Source: Hygrophila difformis (Eukaryota; Streptophyta; Magnoliopsida; Lamiales; Acanthaceae). From it: DNA of 64,000 nt. Below are positions 54,476 through 64,000 of this stretch, in pieces; positions within the stretch are counted from its first letter, which is position 1, and each line of letters begins with the position of its first letter. Below the pieces are notes generated by a model that did not search any database, was not told where the DNA came from, and saw only the letters and a program-made list of their open reading frames with translations. The stretch covers positions 957,858 to 1,021,857 of the forward strand of contig JAOANR010000012.1 in assembly GCA_030278955.1 (NCBI GenBank). The letters are read 5' to 3'. A program made the position numbers and the translations under genes.

Positions 54476-54738
54476 TATTCCCTCCGTCCCAGGCAAGATG
54501 TCTGGTTTGACTTTTTGACACTGTTCATTGTTTAACTTTGACTCAATATTATTCAAAGTATATGTTTGAAAAAAATAATCGAGTTGGATCTTGTTACAAT
54601 CGTATAATCAGGTAGTTTTATAATATATATTTTATATAATTTTTTGTTGTATATATTTTTAGATATTAACGATTGAAAAAGTGCATTGGATTGTGTGCAG
54701 AAATGAAACAAGACATCTTAAATGGGACAGAGGGAGTA
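54476..54738. mobile_element. Stowaway-like MITE
   Basis: TTCCCTCCGTCCCAGGCAAGATGTC at the left pairs with GACATCTTAAATGGGACAGAGGGAG at the right, flanked by TA. It is about 259 bp. Confidence 0.82.
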
Positions 54739-54756
54739 ATACACAAATTAAAGCTG

Positions 54757-55035
54757 TACTCACTCCATTTTTATTTGATATTTTAAACATTTCACATCAT
54801 ACATATTTTTAAATATAAAATTTTATATTTTATAATTATATGATTAGAGAAATTCAATAAAAATTCACTTAATTTTGTTTTTCTATTTTATATATATACA
54901 TATATAAATGCACTAAAAAATTAAATCAAAATTTCATATTTCTTTGCAAAAAAAAAGAAAGAAAAAAAAATTTAAATCAAAGTTACTCAATTAAGATATT
55001 AAATGTGAAAGCCGACAAATAAAAATGAAGGGCGA
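54757..55035. mobile_element. Possible MITE, degraded termini
   Basis: CTCACTCCATTTTTATTTGATA near 54,759 is partly mirrored by CAAATAAAAATGAAGGG near 55,017. The interior is very AT-rich. Boundaries are uncertain. Confidence 0.35.
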
Positions 55036-55429
55036 CAGCACGTTTCCCTAGCTAGTGATCAGCTTAACGCAAACCTTCGGTATATTGTGCATGTGTATTT
55101 AAAATGAAACAATCAGAATAATAAAATTTAGTCGTTACAGTAAAATCACTAATTTTTCTTAGAATTATAAATACATTATTCAATCCAGAATTTTTAAAGA
55201 ATTTTAAAGTTGGGCGTATTCAATTTAGATTTTTAAAAAAATCTTTAAAAGTTTTGAGGTATTCAATGCAAATTTTAAAAGACTTAAAAAATTTAGACGT
55301 ATTCAATATAGATTTTAAAAAGTAAATCTTTCTAGATTTTATTGGATTCTTTTTAAAAAATACAACTAAACAAAATCTCTCTAAACAATCCAAGATTTCC
55401 AAAAGTTAGCCAAACTCTACATGGAGTCT

Positions 55430-55606
55430 GTACAAGTTAGAATATAGCCAAGTGAGATCTTTTTAGATTCGTTTTGTCATTTAGTTTTTGAATATAGAAC
55501 TTTTAAATTTTTTTTTGTACCGAACTTGAGTTATTAATAGTTTAAAATATGCATTTGGACTGCGTGAAATGTGAGTTCGTAATTAACATTTCCATAAGAG
55601 GAAGTA
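55430..55606. mobile_element. Right part of a Stowaway-like MITE
   Basis: It shares AGATCTTTTTAGATTCGTTTTG and GAACTTGAGTTATTAATAG with the copy at 55,621-55,884 and ends AAGAGGAAG-TA. No left terminus is found. The preceding 55,036-55,429 is AT-rich spacer with a short AGATTTTTAAAA-type repeat near 55,220-55,320. Confidence 0.45.
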
Positions 55607-55620
55607 TATTAATAATGATT

Positions 55621-55884
55621 TACTATCTCCGTTCTTGAATGTTTCTTACATTCAATAAGGTGTCACTATTCACACACAGACTTTTACTTAAAGTTTTTTC
55701 ATAGTTATACAAGTTAAAATATAACTAAATGAGATCTTGTTAGATTCGTCTCGTCGTGTAGTTTTTAAATATGGAACTTTTAAAATTTTTATATATACCG
55801 AACTTGAGTTATTTATGATTTCAAATATGCATTGAACAGCGTGACGGGTGGGGCCGTAAAAAATAAATTAAAACAGAGGAAGTA
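55621..55884. mobile_element. Stowaway-like MITE
   Basis: CTATCTCCGTTCTTGAATG at the left and AAACAGAGGAAG at the right, TA-flanked, about 260 bp. Confidence 0.65.
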
Positions 55885-55920
55885 ATATATAAATATAAGT
55901 CTGCATCCATCCATAAGTAT

Positions 55921-56176
55921 TACACCATCTGTTTCATTTGAAATGTCCCAAAACATTTGGACACCCAGTCCAATGCATTTGTTTAACAGTTAATATCTTA
56001 AAATGTAGAGAAGTAAAAATTATAAATAATATAATATATTTTAAAACTATATGATTAAACGAATCAAAACTTGACTATTTTTTTATTTATATAATTGTGA
56101 TAGCATTAGTTCAAAATTAATCAATTAACAATGTTAAAAATTAAAATGAGACAATACAATTGAAATAGAGGGAGTA
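55921..56176. mobile_element. Stowaway-like MITE, same subfamily as 8,594-8,856
   Basis: The first 90 bp (TTTGAAATGTCCCAAAAC, CCAGTCCAATGCATTTG, CTTAAAATGTAGAGAAG) match the copy at 8,596. The right end is GAAATAGAGGGAG-TA. Confidence 0.78.
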
Positions 56177-56399
56177 TTTTTTATTTTTTTTTTGCGGAAC
56201 CCAACAAGGCCACAAAAAACAACAAAAAGAGCAAAGAAAGACGGAAAAAAAAAAAAACCTAAGCTAACAAAACAGGAAAATGAAAAGAAAGAAAACGAAA
56301 AGCGGGACATAAGCATTATTTAATTACGGTGGATTAACATGTGTGACAGTGTGAGTCATCAAATCACTCCCCTTTTTATTCTTTATGATTTACTGTATG

Positions 56400-57128
56400 T
56401 AGGGGTGGGCACGGTTCGGTTAACCTGAATTTTTCAAGTATTTGTATTTGTATTTGAACCGGGCAAATACTTCATTTCAGTATTTGTATTTGTAACCGGA
56501 GTCCTCGGTTAATCGGGGATTCAGTTTCGATTCGATTCAGCGGTTAAACGATTCGGTTCGAATATTTAAAATTTACTGAACTCAAAGATTTAATAAATGA
56601 AAACTTAATTATACATTGTAAGATTGTCGACGAGGTTATTACACTACAGAAAATATATATATATATATAACTATGGAATTCAGTGGTTCTTTTCAATGTC
56701 ATCAAATTATATTAGTATATGTAACAAATCTTAGTGTAGAGGTATATTCAATAATAAGATATTCTGAAAGATAAAAATTAATATAGATTTATTATGGTGA
56801 TATATTTTAATAATTAGCTCTTTAGTTTTTATATTTATTTTATTATATATTTAAATAATAATATAAATAATGATAGTATATATTATCTTTATATAATTTT
56901 ACACTATCAATTGTCTATAACAATTACAATATATAACTTTTAAAATAAAATAAATATATTCGGTTCGGTTCGGTTAACCGGGGGAAAAAATTAAAGTATT
57001 TGTATTTGTATTTGAACCGGACGAATACTGTAATATGATATTTGTATTTGCTTCGGGGTCTCGGTTAATCGGAAATTCGGTTCGATTAAGCGGTTCGATT
57101 AAACGGTTCGAATATTTTGCTCACCCTA
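56400..57128. mobile_element. hAT-like non-autonomous element built from two direct arms
   Basis: The ends TAGGGGTGGGCA and TGCTCACCCTA are inverted repeats. The flanks ACTGTATG (56,392-56,399) and ATTGTATG (57,129-57,136) match at 7 of 8 bases. Two arms of about 165 bp (56,408-56,575 and 56,957-57,118), rich in CGGTTCGGTTAACC and GTATTTGTATTTG, repeat in direct orientation. No transposase frame. Confidence 0.72.
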
Positions 57129-57269
57129 ATTGTATGTATGAAAAATTTCCAAAGTTAAAAGTTCACATTCCGGCTAATTAGTAACGCATCTCCAGTGGAC
57201 GTACGTCGTCGTGAATCGGCATTTTCGTGTGGTATAAGCTGCACCGTACGTGTTGAGTTTACCTTCCAT

Positions 57270-57783
57270 TAGAGCTGTAAATAGAACAACAGTTCGTGAG
57301 CTGAGCTCGCTTCGACACGTGTTCGTTCATTAATAGCTCGGTCGATAAGTTAAACGAACCAAGCTCAAACACATAATTTGGTTTGTGTGTTCGTTCGCTA
57401 AGTTTGCGAACAGTTTGGAATTCTTTTTTAATGGAATATAATATAAAAAATAGTAAAAATTTTATCTAGTTGTTCTTTCCATTTTTCATTTTTATTAATT
57501 TCACATTTCTCTTTTAAATTATATTACAATGTACATTACATTTTCGCACCTAATTTAATTCTAAAACAAATAAATTTATTAATAAAATAAATGGTTCGTT
57601 AACTGAGCTCGACTAAGTTCGTGTTCGTTCGTCATTAGCTCATTCGTAAGGTTAAACGAACACGACTTAAACATGATAATTGGCTCATTAATATTTTGTC
57701 TCGGTTCGTGTCCGTTCATTAATCTTAACGAACAGAGCTCAAACATTTGAAGTTCGGTTTGATTCGGTTCGTTTACTGCTCTA
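57270..57783. mobile_element. hAT-like non-autonomous element with degenerate target duplication
   Basis: The termini TAGAGCTGTAAA and TTTACTGCTCTA are inverted. The interior repeats GTTCGTTCATTA, AGCTCG and TTAAACGAAC. The flanks CCTTCCAT and CCTTTAAC agree only in part. Confidence 0.6.
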
Positions 57784-58139
57784 CCTTTAACAAGAAGGCC
57801 ATAAGCATAGCCCATATGTACAGTTGTATACTGGGGGACCGGACAGGTTTCCCTCGGTGCAAAGGTGTAAAGCCAACGTCACAACTCACAATTTTCTACT
57901 CCATCTTTACATTAGCTTGCCTCTTGAAGAGATACTAATAATACATCCCCGGGCCCTTTCCCCGGTCCCTCTTCTGCTCCTCTCTCTCTCTCTATATATA
58001 TACATATATACTATATATATATATATATGAAGATTTGAGATAGTTCTGCCTCTTTAATTTACTAATAGTATACTGCTTCTTTTCCTCCCTTTCCATCCAT
58101 TATAGAAGTATCTATATATCACATCCCAAGCCCGAAGAT
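57784..58139 (+). promoter_or_regulatory. Proximal upstream region of the alpha-galactosidase gene
   Basis: It holds a (CT)n tract (57,975-57,992) running into a (TA)n tract (57,993-58,027), a common plant core-promoter or 5' UTR composition. No single TATA box can be chosen in the AT run. The nearest mobile element ends 356 bp before the start codon. Confidence 0.45.
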
Positions 58140-61100
58140 ATGGGCACAAACTCCAATGCTGGTTCCGTCGTTCATTCCTCAACTGGGACGGGACCCGGAG
58201 GACGCAGAGCATCTTTCCACTTTCTGTTGTTGGTATCCTTCTGGTCCATCTTGTTCAATGGCATTCCAATATCTTCGTCTCGGCAGACCAAGTGGATCGC
58301 CGACTCAATCTCACCCAACCACAACTTTCGACGGGCACTCCTCGAAAACGGTCTTGCCCTAACTCCTCAGATGGGGTGGGTAATCATGATCGCTCATTAA
58401 CTATTTACCCTTTTTTCTTTTTCTTTCTTTATCAATACACTAGTTAGTCTCATTTCCTTTCAGATGGAACAGCTGGAACCATTTTCAGTGCAACATTGAT
58501 GAGAAGTTGATCAAAGAAACAGGTAGGTGATGACTGATCCATGATGATAATACAATAATAATACTACTGTCAATCTCTTGACTCTTGCCAAGTACCCTTA
58601 TGCCTTACCTCTCAGGTTAGCAGTTAGGTTCCTATGATTGACCTCACCGGCCTTTTTTTTATATTGTAAATTTTCATGTGGCAGCTGATGCACTGGTTTC
58701 AACTGGGCTTGCGGCGCTTGGATATGAATATGTCAACCTTGGTACACCCCAGTTTCAAATTTAATTACTACTGTCTTGATTGTGTGCCTTTGAATTTATT
58801 TATTTATTTATTTATTTTTTTTAAAAAAAACCGTATCGTTTCGTTTCACCATATCAGATGATTGTTGGGCCGAACCAAACAGAGATTCCGAGGTACGAAT
58901 GGATATATGCTGTGTTTTACCCGCCTTCACTGCTATGCTTTAAGGACAACTAAGAATAATAAAAGATGGGATAAGAGGAAGAAAATATTTCCGCCAGGAG
59001 CCAGGCCATCACCTACATGTTTCTTTGGTTTATTTTATGTCCTGCATATTATACTCCGTATAATTTACTACTACATATTTCAGGGGAATTTGGTCGCGAA
59101 ACGATCCACTTTTCCTTCGGGAATCAAAGCACTGGCAGATTATGTTCATGAAAAAGGATTAAAACTAGGAATTTATTCAGATGCTGGGTAATATTTTGTT
59201 TCATCAATTTCTGTTCACACAATCCTCCACGCACGGAAAATCGGTGGGGAAAAATACACTTTGATATTGGGGCGCGGGTATGCCAAAATTATTAAGCTTT
59301 ATTGCTGTATGTGTAATTGTGGGCTAATGTGCAGAACGCAGACATGCAGTAAGCAGATGCCTGGATCACTCGGATATGAAGTACAAGATGCAAACACGTT
59401 TGCCTCATGGGTAATGCATACGCACATAGATAGATGTGTATATAAATAATGCAGGAAGTGATGCTTGCGGGGTATTTGATTGAATATCTTTTACTATTAT
59501 TTTCATGCTCTGGACTTTTATTTTTCAAAACAGGGAGCTGATTACTTGAAGTATGACAACTGTAACAACAATGGCATGAGCTCCAAGGAAAGGTATACGT
59601 TTGTTTTTAGCACTCATGATGCTTGCATGTATATACTTCACAGTTTTACTCAAGTGGCACATTCTCAGAGGCAATGCAATAAATGATAATGATGGTCTAA
59701 TTCTGTTTGATTGGTGCAAAAAATTGCAAATCGAAAGGTATCCTATAATGGGAAAGGCTCTACTCAATTCTGGGAGGTCCATATTGTTCTCTCTCTGTGA
59801 GTGGTGAGTCGATTCAGTGATAGAAATCCAGGAATATGCTTTCTTACCATATACAGTATACTGATAGTATATGATACTTGTAAGATACTAGTATGAACTG
59901 ATGGATGGTATTAGGCATATTTATTTATTCTTACCTATTTCGGCCAAAATTAATAGTGGAAGCTTCGTGTTCCAATGTACAGGGGGCAAGAGGATCCTGC
60001 AACCTGGGCTAAATCCGTTGGGAACAGTTGGAGAACCACTGGAGACATTAGTGATGATTGGGAAAGGTGAAACTAAAAACATCTTATCTTCAATACTCTG
60101 TGTACATTGCTCAATTTTCTGATTGACTACTTATGAGAAGAAAGACAACCATAAAGTAGGTTCCCTTGTGAAGTTATGACTTTTCTGGAGAAATTAAAGT
60201 ATTAATGAGGATTCTGATTATGCTCTGTTACTGTTTCTCAACATTATTGTCTTGTGTGGACTCCTGATGTCACCATTATCCACTTTCTCTGTTCGAATCC
60301 GGCGCTTAATGTTTTTGAACTCCAACCTTAGCATCCAAATAACCATGTGACCATTATGTACGTTATAGTTTTGGTTTTCCATTAGCACCATACCCGTTCT
60401 TCTGAACTAAGTTCTCACTAGAGCTACCGTGTAGCAATTCCTGCTTGAGTAGACCAGCTAGCTGTGCTAGAGCAGCCAATGGAACTGCCAATTCATACCC
60501 ATAAAGGATAATGACTTTTACTCAATTTGCACGATTCACTGATTTATTTTCATCTTGCTAGTATGATTTCCCGGGCTGATCTCAATGACAAGTGGGCATC
60601 ATATGCGGGCCCAGGTGGCTGGAATGGTAAGACTACTAAAGAATGCATACTGTATGATTGGAGAGGTTTCTTGCTCTGTTTGTATCTGCACTTATGTGAG
60701 GAGTGACTAATGACTAATATGTCTGAATGTATCACTTTTGCATTTTATCTCTGGCAGATCCTGATATGTTGGAAGTTGGAAATGGTGGGATGACCACGGA
60801 AGAATATCGATCACATTTCAGTATATGGGCTTTAGTGAAAGTAAGTGTGTGGGTGTATGTGTAGTGGATAAAAGCAACCACTGCTGATTATGGGTTTTAA
60901 TTAAGTTGCATTATGTATCTGTGGGATTAGGCGCCCCTGCTGATTGGGTGTGATATTCGGAAAATGGATGGCACGACACAAGCACTGCTGAGCAACAAAG
61001 AGGTTATTGCCATTAATCAAGGTCAGTAGCATCCATCTATATATATATATATATATATGTTTCTATATTATACTAGAAAGATCTGCATGCATAATTTGTG

Positions 61101-61810
61101 TGCATGTTTTAACGGACAGATAAACTTGGCATTCAAGGGAAAAAACTTACTAGCAAAGATGGTGGTTTAGAGGTAACCTGCCGTCCTTGTTTTGTGGAGT
61201 TGGCTAGAGCAAATCTACTCTAACCTGTCGCAGTTTTCTTTCATGTATAGTACTAGTATTTATTAATATAAATGTCACCATATCATAATTAGTAGTGATT
61301 TATATATGATTGAAGGTTTGGGGAGGACCGCTCTACAAGAACAAAATTGCTGTTGTTTTATGGAACAGGGGATCCTCACAGGCTACTATTACTGCTTACT
61401 GGTCGGACATAGGCCTCAACCCTATGACTGTAGTTGATGCCCGGGATGTGTGGGCGGTAAGATAAGTTCTATTCTATATATCGCCCTCCCCCCCCCCCCC
61501 CCCCCCCCCCCCACCCCCCCCCCACCCCCCTCTTTTTTTAAAAAAAAAAAAAAAAACTTTTCCTTTCCCTTTGTTTCTTTTGTTCTGTTAGAAATAATGC
61601 TGAAAACAAGGGAAGGTAGCTGCTACCTGCTAATTGCTGCTGTTATCTTATATCTAGAAAGAACAAAATGACTCTAAAACAATAATCTATTGCATATCTT
61701 GCAATTTTTTCTCCTCTTGGCAGCATTCAACTCAAACTTCAGTCCAAGGACAAATCTCCGCCACAGTGGCTTCCCATGATTGCAGAATGTATGTTCTGAC
61801 TCCCAAGTAA
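58140..61810 (+). CDS. AGAL: Alpha-galactosidase, glycoside hydrolase family 27
   Basis: Fifteen exons give 431 residues: 58140-58375, 58464-58522, 58685-58741, 58858-58892, 59084-59187, 59335-59410, 59534-59592, 59738-59803, 59983-60066, 60562-60626, 60758-60840, 60931-61021, 61120-61172, 61316-61456, 61724-61810. All introns are GT-AG and the phases close. The protein removes terminal alpha-1,6-galactose from raffinose-family sugars, galactomannans or galactolipids (known for GH27). The family block TPQMGWNSWNHF lies at about residues 75-86. The nucleophile is Asp197 in YLKYDNC and the acid/base is Asp252 in [12 protein letters not shown] at 118-121 and GPGGWNDPDM line the pocket. A C-terminal beta-domain follows. 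The N-terminus has 22 residues before a hydrophobic core ([14 protein letters not shown]), a probable long signal peptide for apoplast or vacuole. Exon joins are read by eye; exon 8's acceptor is pyrimidine-poor. Confidence 0.93.
61488..61556 (+). repeat. Poly(C) tract followed by T and A runs in intron 14
   Basis: Runs of 25, 10 and 6 cytosines are separated by single adenines, then T7 and a run of about 17 A, 32 bp downstream of the splice donor. Confidence 0.85.
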
Positions 61811-62506
61811 AAGTTAATCGGGCTTAAGAGATCGCTTGTCCTCGTCCGCACCCAGCATCAATTTATGTACTACTCTTCTTAGAAGTTAGAATGATAATGC
61901 AGTACGTAGTCCAGAATTAAAGCTTTTATTCCTTGAGCACACTGCATGCATGAAGCTGCCAGAATGCCAATATTTGCTTCAACAGTCGAACCAAAATAAT
62001 CATTATCCTTCCTTGTCAGTACCAAACTTCCGGTTGTAATCTTCTTAGAAGTAAGAATATTTGTCTACTATGACAAGTACTTCTATATATTACTCTTTGT
62101 GTCACGAACTCACATTCCCCCCATGGTCCATGCATGAGCCCCATCTATCGAAGTTTAACAAAGTGCATTAATTCGTGATTTCTTTCTATAGTAAGAGAAT
62201 CATTTTTATGCAATATAGTGGAAATAAATGAACTGCACATAACATAAGCTAGTGCATGGAGCGATGTATAAAAGATAGATTGTGAGAGTTGGAGGCAATC
62301 GAAAAGGATGGAGGTAAAAGATTGTATTTGACTGGACAAAATGAATTCTGTTACAGAGCCATGAAAGAGGAGAGTATATATACAAAAGCATAATAACACT
62401 TCTACCAACAATAAGTAAAATGGGCATGATCTAAAGAAAACACAAGTGGCCCAAGATTACAAAAAACTCCGGCCCAAAACATCACCCTATGCCTTTAGAT
62501 CAATTG
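61811..62506 (+). other. 3' flank of the alpha-galactosidase gene
   Basis: The 3' UTR begins after the TAA; possible polyadenylation signals (AATTAAAG near 61,916) are weak. No further gene is recognised; minus-strand frames at 62,145-62,427 have no family features. Confidence 0.5.
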
Positions 62507-62514
62507 TTGATGGA

Positions 62515-63916
62515 CAGTGGCGGACACACATTAGGCCTTGGGGGGACCGCAGTCCCCGAGTTCAAAGTTTGCCATTAATTTTTTATATAGTTATGTGTAT
62601 TTTAGTTATGAGATAAAATATTTTTATGTAATTCTGCCCCACGAGCTCAAACTTCGCCATTAATTTTTTATATTGTTGCGTGAATTTTAGCTATAGTAGA
62701 ATGCAATTTCGTGTAATTTACGTAATGGAGAAGATGAATGGGAAAAAGAAGGTACATATTTCCTTGTTGATGGATTTTTTAACATAGGCTCATATAATCT
62801 TCAATCTTAATAAATAAAATAATAAACTTCACCCACTGTATAAAGTTGTAACTAGACTAACGAAGAGCATATTTTACCGGTTTATGATATTAGCATTGGT
62901 CCTACCTATTACGACTACTATGGTTCAAAGATTGTTAAAGATCTTTTTCTGCATTGAAGTTAATTAAGAGATATTTGCGTAACTAGGGGTGAAAACGGGA
63001 CGGATACGGGCGGATAGTACTCATCCCGTATCCTATCCCATATTTTTTTGTCGAATATGGAATCGGATACGAATAGGCCGGATACAAATACGAATTCGAA
63101 TATTTCGGGAAACGGATACGAGACGGATTCGGATTTTAACTCGGATAATCTTATAATTAATAAAATTAAATTTTTTTATAATTTTTTAAGTGAAATCGGA
63201 ATATACTACTATGTAAGCTAAACTAAATTTTTAAATTTTCCAAGATCATTAGTTATTTCGTTCAAAACATCTAAATAACATCACTACAAGATATTACATA
63301 CTATAGTTTGATGCAAAGAACCTAATGATGTAGTTGAGTTGATTGATATGATTTGATTTAATAAATTACATATGGCTTTCAAGCTTTTGATTATATTTAT
63401 ACATATAGTATTACTTATTTATTTTATAGTTAATATAATATATTATATAATACATATAAAAATATATATAAATTTTCGGATATTCGGATAGAAAATACGG
63501 ATAATATCCGCATTATATTCGGATTTTTCGGATACGGGCGGATATTTACAATCCCATATCCTGTCCCGTATCCGCCGGATATAAAAATTTCGAATTCGGA
63601 TTCGAATATAATCGAATACGGCTTCGGATCGGGCGGATATTATCCGCCCCACTTTCACCCCTATGCGTAACACAATGAGAGATGATTTTTTTAGTGACTC
63701 CTTAGTATGTTACATTGAAAATTAAAAGGTCTTATAACGTTTTCAAAAAATATCGACTCGTAATTTACAATTGTCGTACATAATGTAAAAATAAAATATT
63801 TATAATGAATTTTCTATATAATATATTTTTACTTATTATTTTATATACTGTGAGAAAAAAATTTATAGCTCCCCCCCCCCCCCCCCCCCGAATTTCATAC
63901 TTTGCGTCTGCCACTG
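62515..63916. mobile_element. hAT-like non-autonomous element (1.4 kb), host of a nested element
   Basis: The ends CAGTGGCGGAC and GTCTGCCACTG are inverted repeats. Both flanks are TTGATGGA (62,507-62,514 and 63,917-63,924), a perfect 8-bp duplication. The interior is AT-rich, with internal repeats of CAAAGTTTGCCATTAATTTTTTATAT near 62,570 and 62,650, and a 19-base poly(C) run at 63,871-63,889. No transposase frame. Confidence 0.82.
62984..63663. mobile_element. hAT-like non-autonomous element nested in the one above
   Basis: TAGGGGTGAAA and TTTCACCCCTA form perfect inverted ends. TGCGTAAC flanks both sides (62,976-62,983 and 63,664-63,671). The arms are rich in GGATACGGG and CGGATA motifs. 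It is 680 bp, non-coding. Confidence 0.85.
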
Positions 63917-63924
63917 TTGATGGA

Positions 63925-64000
63925 GTTCTGCATTGTGGATACCTTGCCAGTAACACCGGCATCATCACCCCCCCCCCCCCCCCCAGCAAGAAGCAGAACA
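63925..64000. other. Flank with a 17-base poly(C) run
   Basis: Poly(C) at 63,968-63,984; no gene visible before the window ends. Confidence 0.6.

Noticed and set aside
56134..56316. Minus-strand frame rich in Phe and Ser
   Set aside because: Low-complexity reading of A-rich sequence beside a MITE.
59261..59528. Frames running through introns 5 and 6 of the alpha-galactosidase gene
   Set aside because: They cross clear splice sites and break the conserved protein.
63443..63673. 76-codon minus-strand frame rich in Arg and Ile
   Set aside because: It is a reading of the GGATAYGG-rich arm of the nested hAT-like element.

Overview
The window is nuclear DNA of a flowering plant, most likely a eudicot. 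The evidence is AT-rich sequence, nested Ty3/gypsy, Ty1/copia and LINE retrotransposons, many small MITEs, a tRNA-derived SINE and one intron-rich plant gene with canonical GT/AG junctions. No rRNA, tRNA gene, CRISPR array or bacterial gene organisation is visible. The species cannot be named from the sequence.

Region 1 (1-24,313) is dominated by chromovirus (Tekay-type) Ty3/gypsy elements. A gag-only, pol-deleted element with its 3' LTR (21-3,868, plus strand) sits in a LINE (3,869-7,886, minus strand). After a MITE-rich spacer comes a solo LTR (TSD GTTCT) split by a complete, very young minus-strand Tekay element (10,857-22,037, TSD GCCTT, two 2,600-bp LTRs differing at about 18 sites). That element carries a small coiled-coil ORF between its primer-binding site and gag.

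Region 2 (24,518-53,420) holds a SINE, a copia 3' end, and three Athila-like Ty3/gypsy elements called A, B and C here. A (minus; LTR 26,530-31,204) interrupts the copia pol. B (minus; LTR 35,691-39,017) interrupts A's accessory ORF. C (plus; 39,545-51,814) has pol, then two related accessory ORFs (43,849-45,783 and 46,849-48,306), then a 3' LTR. The strongest unexplained signal is here. All three LTRs contain clusters of short hairpins close to the putative promoter, with a different stem sequence in each element, and several stems differ by compensating changes. In C the same hairpin array is also placed in front of each accessory ORF. Separately, a small hairpin with a GAGGAC-type loop lies just upstream of the polypurine tract in all five Ty3/gypsy elements that can be examined.

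Region 3 (53,421-58,139) is a cluster of Stowaway-like and hAT-like MITEs and degenerate tandem repeats. Region 4 (58,140-61,810, plus) is the only host gene recognised: a 15-exon GH27 alpha-galactosidase of 431 residues with intact splice sites and catalytic residues. Region 5 (61,811-64,000) holds an hAT-like non-autonomous element with a second hAT-like element nested inside it, both with perfect 8-bp target duplications, plus long poly(C) tracts.

Many retroelement frameshifts are one-base changes in homopolymer runs, so some apparent pseudogenisation could be a sequencing artefact.
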